In this document: one piece after another, positions 1 through 4,635 of the stretch
How positions within the stretch are numbered: the stretch's first letter is position 1
Layout of the letters: each line of letters begins with the position of its first letter
Assembly: GCA_021413595.1 (NCBI GenBank)
Contig: JAIOQD010000205.1
Location: 1 to 7,278, forward strand
DNA: 7,278 nt
Reading direction: 5' to 3'
Origin: Bacteroidota bacterium
Lineage (GTDB): Bacteria; Bacteroidota; Bacteroidia; 2-12-FULL-35-15
Program-made: the position numbers and the translations under genes
Notes under the pieces: model-generated
What the model was told of the DNA's origin: nothing
What the model saw: only the letters and a program-made list of their open reading frames with translations
Databases searched by the model: none

Positions 1-1
1 T

Positions 2-892
2 AGGCAAAATCTTATTGACTTTGCCTCACTTATTGAGTTGGAACTTGATTTTAGTGAAGAAGATGTGGAGTTTGCTGACCGAACTGATCTGAAAAAATTA
101 GTTAGCAGTATTCAGCGAATAGTTCAACGATTGATCGATTCTTTTGAAGTAGGAAATGTAATTAAAAATGGAATACCTGTTGCTATCGTGGGGAAACCTA
201 ATGCTGGAAAATCAACTCTTTTAAATGTTTTGTTGGAAGAAGACAGAGCTATTGTTTCTGAAATACCTGGGACTACAAGGGATGTGATCGAAGATGAACT
301 AAATATTGATGGAGTATTGTTTCGTATAATTGACACGGCAGGAATTCGAGTAACCAATGATATTGTTGAATCTATTGGCGTTGAGAAAACATTCCAACAA
401 ATTAAATTATCTTCTATTGCTATTTATTTATTTGATGCACATGAAATTACAGCTTCTGAATTAAGATTAATAGTAGAAGACCTTCAGCCGCATTTACACA
501 ATTCCCAGTTGGTATTGGTTGCTAATAAAATTGATAAAGAAGATATTGAATACATTAAACGTGAGTTTAATGAGTTTTCTGATATGCTTTTTATATCTGC
601 CAAGGAACGTATATATATTGAAGAATTTAAAAAGTATTTGGTTGCTTTATTTGATAACCGCATTGTTAATATTACTGAAACAATTGTTACCAATTCCCGT
701 CACGTAGAAGCATTGCGTCATACAAATACTGCACTGATAAAGGTATTAGAAGGTTTGAATCAGAACGTTACAGGTGATTTCCTTGCAATGGACATCCGTC
801 AGGCATTACATTATTTAGGTACTATAACAGGTGAGATCTCTTCAGATGATTTGCTTGCTAATATTTTTTCCCGCTTTTGTATCGGAAAATAG
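2..892 (+). CDS. mnmE: tRNA uridine-5-carboxymethylaminomethyl synthesis GTPase MnmE (5' truncated by window)
   Basis: MnmE is the GTPase that, with MnmG (GidA), modifies U34 in the wobble position of certain tRNAs in the cytoplasm. The reading frame is open from base 2, giving 296 codons. The family is about 450-465 residues, so the N-terminal formyl-tetrahydrofolate-binding domain lies outside the window. Counting from the Met at base 38, the embedded G domain shows G1 GKPNAGKS (about 52-59), G2 GTTRD (78-82), G3 DTAG (99-102), G4 NKID (163-166) and G5 SAK (188-190). The last helices carry the family-specific end FSRFCIGK, whose Cys is the known conserved C-terminal cysteine. The gene looks intact to its TAG stop. 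The 3' end is repeated in part at 2640-2657, so the final codons may have been contributed by an integrated element. Identity is near certain. Confidence 0.97.
   Translation, partial: RQNLIDFASLIELELDFSEEDVEFADRTDLKKLVSSIQRIVQRLIDSFEVGNVIKNGIPVAIVGKPNAGKSTLLNVLLEEDRAIVSEIPGTTRDVIEDELNIDGVLFRIIDTAGIRVTNDIVESIGVEKTFQQIKLSSIAIYLFDAHEITASELRLIVEDLQPHLHNSQLVLVANKIDKEDIEYIKREFNEFSDMLFISAKERIYIEEFKKYLVALFDNRIVNITETIVTNSRHVEALRHTNTALIKVLEGLNQNVTGDFLAMDIRQALHYLGTITGEISSDDLLANIFSRFCIGK
875..892 (+). other. mnmE 3' end, possible left attachment site
   Basis: The last 18 bases of mnmE (Cys-Ile-Gly-Lys and stop) match 2640-2657 at 14 of 18 positions, with 11 identical in a row (TGTATCGGAAA, 878-888). The extreme 3' end of mnmE (trmE/thdF) is the known integration site of the SGI1 family of genomic islands in proteobacteria. 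That precedent is what makes this duplication meaningful. It is also simply the end of the gene, so the attachment role is inference. Confidence 0.35.
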
Positions 893-998
893 GAATTTCA
901 ACAATACCCAACAAGTTTCCACTAATCATTTTAAATAATACCTAACAATATAAAATTGATTTAGCGTTGTTTACTTTTGTTATCGTACAATTTCATAA

Positions 999-1079
999 TT
1001 TACCCTAATTTTGCTTTAATTATTTAGTAATTTTACCCTAATTTTGTATCTAAATATTGGAATATTTACCCTAATTTTG
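999..1079 (+). repeat. Three 15-bp direct repeats with exact 33-bp period upstream of the ATPase
   Basis: The 15-mer TTTACCCTAATTTTG occurs without mismatch at 999-1013, 1032-1046 and 1065-1079, so both intervals are exactly 33 bp (about three helical turns, all on one face). Copies 2 and 3 share two more bases (TA) at the right end. The 18-bp spacers differ in sequence and are AT-rich. Each copy ends in TAATTTTG, which fits the Bacteroidota -7 consensus TAnnTTTG. A degenerate fourth copy (TTTAC then TTTTG) may lie at 970-979. They are best read as tandem promoter boxes or operators for the following gene. Three short units with 18-bp spacers do not make a CRISPR array. Confidence 0.9.
1072..1079 (+). 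promoter_or_regulatory. Candidate -7 box (TAATTTTG) giving a near-leaderless ATPase mRNA
   Basis: TAATTTTG in the third repeat matches TAnnTTTG. Transcription would be expected to start about 4-7 bases after the final G, on or next to the ATG at 1084, so the mRNA would have essentially no leader. The nearest upstream TTTG is in repeat 2 (1043-1046). It lies 25 bp away, longer than the usual 19-21 bp, so the -33 element is poor or absent. The same box occurs in repeats 1 and 2 (1006-1013, 1039-1046), which could give start points about 33 and 66 bases further upstream. Confidence 0.5.
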
Positions 1080-1083
1080 TAAT

Positions 1084-2457
1084 ATGTTTAAAAGAACCAT
1101 ATTGACTGAGCTCGAAAAATGGGCAAAGAAAAAGAACAGAAAACCATTAGTGCTTAGAGGTGCAAGACAAGTAGGGAAAACTACAGTAGTTAATCAATTT
1201 GCTCAAAAGTTCGATCAATACATTTACTTAAACTTAGAGCTTCCCGCAGATCGAAAACCCTTTGATGATTTCAAGGATTTAGAAACACTTGTACAAACAT
1301 TGTTTTTTTTGAAAAACAAGGAGTATTCAAAAAGAAAGAAAACGCTATTATTTATAGATGAGATTCAAGAGGTTCCTGAGGCTTTTAATGTTTTACGTTT
1401 TTTCTATGAACAAATGCCTGAAATTCCTCTAATTGCAGCAGGATCTTTATTAGAAACTATATTCAATACGAAATTAAGTTTTCCTGTAGGTAGGGTTGAG
1501 TTTTTAATAGTACGCCCTGTTTCTTTCATTGAGTTTTTAGAAGCTATAGGTGAAAAATCTGCATTAGAGCAAATAAATAGCATTCCATTAAAATCCTTTG
1601 CAAATAAAAAATTATTAAATCTATTTCACACATATGCATTAATTGGAGGGATGCCAGAAATAATAAAAGAGTACGCAGAAACAAAAGATATTACATCGTT
1701 AAATGCTTTATATGATTCATTAATTGCTTCTTACATAGATGATGTAGAAAAATATGCACAAAGTAATGCTCAAACACAAAGCATAAGACATGTTATTAAA
1801 GCAAGTTATTTTGAAGGAGGAAAACGAATAAAATTTCAAGGCTTTGGAAAATCAAGTTACGGCTCAAAAGAAATGGGAGAAGCTTTGAGAACTTTGGAAA
1901 AGGCTTTATTACTGAGTTTAATTTATCCAACAACGGCTGCTAAATTGCCAATTATTCCAGAACTGCAAAAATCACCTCGATTACAATTACTAGATACTGG
2001 ATTGATGAATTATGCAGCTGGTATGCAAAAAGAAATAATTGGAACTACCGATTTAAATAATGTTTATCAAGGAACCGTAATTGAACATTTAGTAGGGCAA
2101 GAATTGTTGGCTTGTAATTATAATGCGCTTAGTGCTTTAAATTTTTGGGTGCGAGAGAAACCAACTTCAACAGCAGAAGTTGATTATGTAATTGCTTATG
2201 ATGGAAAATTGATACCTATAGAAGTAAAATCTGGTAAAGAAGGCAAACTAAAATCATTACATTTATTTATGGATGAATCGCCAGGTAAAATTGCAATTCG
2301 TTTATATGCAGGTGAATTGTCAATAGCGAAGGTAGTAACTCCAAATGGAAAAAATTATCATTTACTAAATTTGCCTTATTATCTGGTTTCTCAATTACCA
2401 AAATACATTGAATGGCTCAATAAGGATTTATCTAAAATAAAAAGTAAGAAAAAGTAA
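1084..2457 (+). CDS. AAA_14/DUF4143 family ATP-binding protein, function unknown
   Basis: A 457-residue cytosolic P-loop ATPase of the AAA_14 plus DUF4143 architecture, full length for the family. Visible are Walker A GARQVGKTT (26-34), Walker B LLFIDEIQ (88-95), a sensor-1-like AAGS (118-121) and the conserved PVGR (134-137). The C-terminal third has the pattern of a PD-(D/E)XK nuclease-like fold: Glu334 and Glu340 in a helix, Asp367 in AEVDYV, then Glu380-Val-Lys382 in IEVKSG. The family's biochemical role is not established, and many bacteria and archaea carry several accessory copies. The gene stands alone between mnmE and an unrelated signalling operon. The ATG at 1084 is chosen because the family's usual N-terminus, about 20 residues before Walker A, fits and a promoter box ends only 4 bp upstream. 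No ribosome-binding site is visible. A T8 run lies at 1303-1310, in frame. Assignment to the family is secure; function is open. Confidence 0.92.
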   Translation: MFKRTILTELEKWAKKKNRKPLVLRGARQVGKTTVVNQFAQKFDQYIYLNLELPADRKPFDDFKDLETLVQTLFFLKNKEYSKRKKTLLFIDEIQEVPEAFNVLRFFYEQMPEIPLIAAGSLLETIFNTKLSFPVGRVEFLIVRPVSFIEFLEAIGEKSALEQINSIPLKSFANKKLLNLFHTYALIGGMPEIIKEYAETKDITSLNALYDSLIASYIDDVEKYAQSNAQTQSIRHVIKASYFEGGKRIKFQGFGKSSYGSKEMGEALRTLEKALLLSLIYPTTAAKLPIIPELQKSPRLQLLDTGLMNYAAGMQKEIIGTTDLNNVYQGTVIEHLVGQELLACNYNALSALNFWVREKPTSTAEVDYVIAYDGKLIPIEVKSGKEGKLKSLHLFMDESPGKIAIRLYAGELSIAKVVTPNGKNYHLLNLPYYLVSQLPKYIEWLNKDLSKIKSKKK

Positions 2458-2486
2458 ATTCAAATAAAATTTGAAAAAGAAGATCT

Positions 2487-2529
2487 TGTATTTTGTTGCT
2501 GAAAAAATTCTTATCAACAATACATTTTT
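2487..2529 (+). terminator. Weak terminator-like hairpin after the ATPase gene
   Basis: TGTATT..GTTG (2487-2498) can pair with CAACAATACA (2515-2524) across two bulged T residues. The 3' arm is followed by T5 (2525-2529). The loop is about 16 bases and the stem is AT-rich, so this is only a possible terminator. Confidence 0.3.
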
Positions 2530-2639
2530 GGACTTATAAACAATTTTAAACAAAAATCAGCAATCTGGAAACTTATAAAACTTGTACCTGCGATTTGTGA
2601 CAGACGACTTGCAGCCAAATGAGAATAAGGGTTCCAAAA

Positions 2640-2657
2640 TGCTGTATCGGAAAGTAA
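2640..2657 (+). other. Orphan copy of the mnmE 3' end (CIGK-stop), possible right attachment site
   Basis: TGT ATC GGA AAG TAA (2643-2657) spells Cys-Ile-Gly-Lys-stop, the hallmark terminus of MnmE, in a place where no mnmE gene exists. Just upstream, TCCAAAA is one base longer than the Ser-Lys codons expected in an end such as SKFCIGK, so the resemblance may extend beyond the core. The stop codon differs from that of the intact gene (TAA versus TAG), so this is not an exact recent tandem copy. It would be the original mnmE end displaced by an insertion, or the end carried by the element. An ATG at 2619 is in frame with it but gives only 12 codons, not credible as a gene. Confidence 0.4.
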
Positions 2658-2659
2658 GT

Positions 2660-2667
2660 TAATTTTG
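2660..2667 (+). promoter_or_regulatory. Possible distal -7 box (TAATTTTG) for the kinase operon
   Basis: This is the same octamer as in the ATPase repeats, lying within the GTTAAT/ATTAAC hairpin right after the orphan CIGK-stop. No TTTG is present 19-21 bp upstream. If used, the kinase leader would be roughly 95 bases. Weak support. Confidence 0.2.
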
Positions 2668-2711
2668 ATTAACAGTAATCATCAATACTTAATAGATTTT
2701 CATTGATTTCG

Positions 2712-2742
2712 AAAAAAAGAGAAAAAATTTTTTGATTTTTTT
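2712..2742. repeat. Near-palindromic A/T tract upstream of the kinase
   Basis: A7-GAG-A6 is followed directly by T6-GA-T7, a 31-bp nearly self-complementary tract. It ends one base before the TAAGTTTG box. Phased A tracts of this kind bend DNA and can stimulate promoters; the role here is inferred. Confidence 0.5.
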
Positions 2743-2743
2743 A

Positions 2744-2751
2744 TAAGTTTG
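2744..2751 (+). promoter_or_regulatory. Candidate -7 box (TAAGTTTG) of the kinase/response-regulator operon
   Basis: TAAGTTTG fits TAnnTTTG exactly and lies 16 bp before the kinase ATG at 2768, predicting a leader of about 10-13 bases. The nearest TTTG upstream (2731-2734) is too close to serve as a -33 element. The adjacent A/T tract may compensate. Confidence 0.4.
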
Positions 2752-2767
2752 ATTTAAGCCAAAGAGA

Positions 2768-4180
2768 ATGTCCGAGAACAAATACGATAACTTCAAGACC
2801 CTAATAAATAGCCCTCTGGGTGAAGCTTATTTTAAAAGTTTGGCAGAAACCATCCCTCATGTTTTATGCATTGCAGATTCCGAAAACTTTCGGATAAAAT
2901 ATATCAACAGGCAACCAATAGGTAAGCCCTTTGAAAGCTTCATAGGAAAAGAGATTTTTAATTATGTTTGGCCCGAATATATCGTAATTTTTAAACAAAA
3001 AATACAGAATGTAAAGGATTCAGGTAAATCCAGTGTGTTGGATTTAGAGATTACTCCGGCAGATGATCCAAAGGGGAAATTGTGGTACAGGGTATATATT
3101 TCTATGGTATCTGGCCTTGAAGATTCAAGCGGACGTTTAATGTTTTTAGCTGAAAACATTACAGAAAGTAAACGCACCGAACTTGAAAATATCAATAAAA
3201 GTGAAAGGATAAAAGCCATTATTAATAATACCAATGACATTATTTGTTCAATTGACTGCGATCATAATTTAATGGAATTTAACTCCATGTTTGCCAACAT
3301 GGTAAAGAAGGGCTTTGGAATTGAAATGCAACCAGGAATGCCCGTGTTACATTTTGTTGACCCGGCTAAACATGAACATTTAAAAATAATCTATAAGAGA
3401 GTTGAAAAAGGAGAGGTTTATTGTGATATCGAGAGTTTTCAAACACTCCATGGCAATGAAGTTTTCAATGAAACGAGTTATAATCCTATCTATGATGTTG
3501 ATAAAAAAATTATTGGCATTAATATATTTTCAAAAGACATTACTGAGCGTGTAAAAAGTGAGCAGAAAATAAAAAATGCTTTAAAGGAAAAGGAAGTGCT
3601 TTTGGCTGAAATTCATCACCGTATAAAAAATAACCTGGCAATGGTTTCCAGTTTGTTGCAATTGCAGGAAATGAATATCAATAATGCTGAAGTTAAAGAA
3701 GCTCTTTCTTTAAGCCGAAAACGAATAAAATCGACCGCTTTGATTCATGAACTTTTATATAGAAGCGAATCATTTCAAAATATTAAATTGAAGGATTATT
3801 TAACTGAGTTATTTTATCATTTAAAAATGAATGGTAATACTTTTCTGCTATTAAAAGGAGATGAAGTTACTATGAACCTCTTCACAGCCATGCCACTAGG
3901 ATTAATGCTTAATGAAATTATGCTGAACTCTTTTAAACATTCGTATAATGAAAAAAGTAAAGGGCAGATAGAGATCTCTATCATTCCTCTGGCAACCAAA
4001 TTATTGATCTATTATTCCGATTTTGAAGGGAATTTTCCTGATCATATTGATTTCAGAAATTCAAAAACAACCGGTTTAACACTTATTCATACATTTGCTG
4101 AGCAATTAAATGGCAGCATAGAGCTAGTAAGTAAAACACCGCCTAAATATTTAATTCAACTACCGTTAAATGAAAATTAA
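2768..4180 (+). CDS. Soluble sensor histidine kinase, two PAS domains plus HisKA_2/HATPase
   Basis: A 470-residue cytoplasmic sensor kinase without signal peptide or membrane segment. PAS 1 spans about 20-135 and ends in AENITESKR. PAS 2 spans about 145-262 and ends in SKDITERVK. A short charged linker leads to the HisKA_2 motif EIHHRIKNNL (281-290), where His284, before the Arg, is the likely phosphoacceptor. The catalytic domain has an N box NEIMLNSFKH (382-391) and a G box TTGLTLIHTFAEQLNG (434-449). The D/G1 box is degenerate: DFEGN (418-422) in place of a classical DxGxG. The PAS ligand cannot be read from sequence; no heme or flavin signature stands out. The stop overlaps the following receiver gene by 11 bp, so the two are surely cotranscribed and probably translationally coupled. 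The ATG at 2768 is chosen because it lies just after a -7-like box and gives a normal N-terminus before PAS 1. Confidence 0.93.
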   Translation: MSENKYDNFKTLINSPLGEAYFKSLAETIPHVLCIADSENFRIKYINRQPIGKPFESFIGKEIFNYVWPEYIVIFKQKIQNVKDSGKSSVLDLEITPADDPKGKLWYRVYISMVSGLEDSSGRLMFLAENITESKRTELENINKSERIKAIINNTNDIICSIDCDHNLMEFNSMFANMVKKGFGIEMQPGMPVLHFVDPAKHEHLKIIYKRVEKGEVYCDIESFQTLHGNEVFNETSYNPIYDVDKKIIGINIFSKDITERVKSEQKIKNALKEKEVLLAEIHHRIKNNLAMVSSLLQLQEMNINNAEVKEALSLSRKRIKSTALIHELLYRSESFQNIKLKDYLTELFYHLKMNGNTFLLLKGDEVTMNLFTAMPLGLMLNEIMLNSFKHSYNEKSKGQIEISIIPLATKLLIYYSDFEGNFPDHIDFRNSKTTGLTLIHTFAEQLNGSIELVSKTPPKYLIQLPLNEN

Positions 4181-4532
4181 TAAAAAGGTACTTATTGCCG
4201 AGGATGAATTGTTGATTGCAAAAGTTTTGCGGATGCAACTGGAAAAATTGGGGTTTGTGGTTGAAAACGTTGTGAATGCTGACGAAGCTTTTAATACAGC
4301 AAAACAAATGCACCCCGATGTAATTATTTTAGATGTGTGTTTAAAAAATAAAACCTGTGGGCTGGAAGCTGGGAAAAAAATTCGGGAAGCAGGAATTGAA
4401 ACTCCTATCATCTTTACCACGGGTAATTCCTATGCAAACACGCTTCAGCTTATGACCGATATTAAATACTCCACGGTATTAAGTAAACCTGTGGAATTTG
4501 ATCATTTGCTTCATTTGATTAATCGATTGTAA
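4170..4532 (+). CDS. Stand-alone CheY-like response regulator receiver
   Basis: A 120-residue single receiver domain with no output domain. The acidic pair Glu11-Asp12, the phosphoacceptor Asp55 (IILDVCL), the switch Thr83/Thr84 (IFTTG) and Lys106-Pro107 (SKP) are all present, so it should be phosphorylatable. The loop after Asp55 (DVCLKNKTCGLEAG) has the longer form typical of receivers that accompany HisKA_2 kinases. Its ATG lies inside the last codons of the kinase gene (11-bp overlap), which strongly implies that the two work as a pair. With no DNA-binding or enzymatic domain, it must act by protein contact or pass phosphate onward to a partner not encoded in this window. Identity is secure; the downstream target is unknown. 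Confidence 0.93.
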   Translation: MKINKKVLIAEDELLIAKVLRMQLEKLGFVVENVVNADEAFNTAKQMHPDVIILDVCLKNKTCGLEAGKKIREAGIETPIIFTTGNSYANTLQLMTDIKYSTVLSKPVEFDHLLHLINRL

Positions 4533-4549
4533 ACAAGAATATTTGGGGC

Positions 4550-4570
4550 TTGCTTTTGGTGTGTAAGCAA
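4550..4570 (+). terminator. Possible weak terminator after the response regulator
   Basis: TTGCTT (4550-4555) pairs with AAGCAA (4565-4570) around a 9-base loop, 18 bp after the receiver stop. It is followed by a broken T-rich stretch (TCGTTTCATTTC). The stem is short and the T run poor. Confidence 0.3.
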
Positions 4571-4613
4571 TCGTTTCATTTCAAGAATTAATTTAACATT
4601 TAAGATTAAACAT

Positions 4614-4629
4614 TTATTCGAACGAATAA
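4614..4629. promoter_or_regulatory. Perfect 7-2-7 palindrome before the acyltransferase start, operator candidate
   Basis: TTATTCG-AA-CGAATAA is a perfect inverted repeat ending 6 bp before the ATG at 4636. Its position would let a dimeric regulator block transcription, or a hairpin block translation, of the acyltransferase-gpsA operon. Two AACATTTA repeats (4595-4602, 4609-4616) lie just upstream, the second overlapping the palindrome. No TAnnTTTG box was found in the 4533-4635 spacer, so the promoter is not located. Confidence 0.45.
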
Positions 4630-4635
4630 TATGCA

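Larger units (their letters stand above)
878..2657 (+). mobile_element. Putative small integrated element or remnant at the mnmE 3' end, carrying a DUF4143 ATPase
   Basis: The block between the two mnmE-end sequences is about 1.77 kb. It holds a repeat/promoter array, one AAA_14/DUF4143 ATPase and a non-coding tail. Integration into the last codons of a conserved gene, restoring the C-terminus, would give this picture: an intact chimeric mnmE on the left and an orphan CIGK-stop on the right. There is no integrase, transposase or clear terminal inverted repeat inside. It would therefore be a decayed island, or a cassette moved by a recombinase encoded elsewhere. Base composition does not differ obviously from the neighbours. 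The duplicated end is seen in the sequence; the mobility is inferred. Confidence 0.35.
2458..2767. other. 310-bp intergenic region between ATPase and histidine kinase
   Basis: No convincing gene is present. From left to right it holds a small AT-only palindrome just after the ATPase stop (2459-2475, 7-bp arms, 3-base loop), a weak terminator-like hairpin (2487-2529), and two ACTTATAAA repeats (2532-2540, 2571-2579). A more GC-balanced stretch follows (about 2580-2640), then the mnmE-end copy (2640-2657) followed directly by a GTTAAT/ATTAAC hairpin (2658-2673). It finishes with an A/T tract (2712-2742) and a -7-like box before the kinase. The change in base texture around 2580-2657 suggests a remnant of coding or element DNA rather than ordinary spacer. 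Confidence 0.6.

Noticed and set aside
124..357. Minus-strand ORFs within mnmE, the kinase, receiver, acyltransferase and gpsA
   Set aside because: They lie fully opposite strongly supported plus-strand genes, show no recognisable domain and look like antisense shadows.
893..998. Terminator or small RNA after mnmE
   Set aside because: No stem of useful stability or T run is seen. The best pairing is a 4-bp CAAT/ATTG.
999..1079. Repeats as a CRISPR array
   Set aside because: The repeats are only 15 bp with 18-bp spacers, three copies, adjoining a promoter and start codon, with no cas genes in the window.
2459..2475. AT-only palindrome after the ATPase stop as a terminator
   Set aside because: The stem contains one G-C pair and is followed by A-rich, not T-rich, sequence.
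2619..2657. ATG-initiated 12-codon ORF ending in CIGK
   Set aside because: Too short to be a credible gene. Its end is better explained as an mnmE 3'-end copy.
2579..2662. Open stretch of 27 codons (Asn to Ser-stop) that reads like the tail of a protein
   Set aside because: It has no start codon, is preceded directly by a stop, and is too short to assign. It could be a remnant of a lost gene, but another frame of the same DNA gives the better-supported mnmE-end motif.
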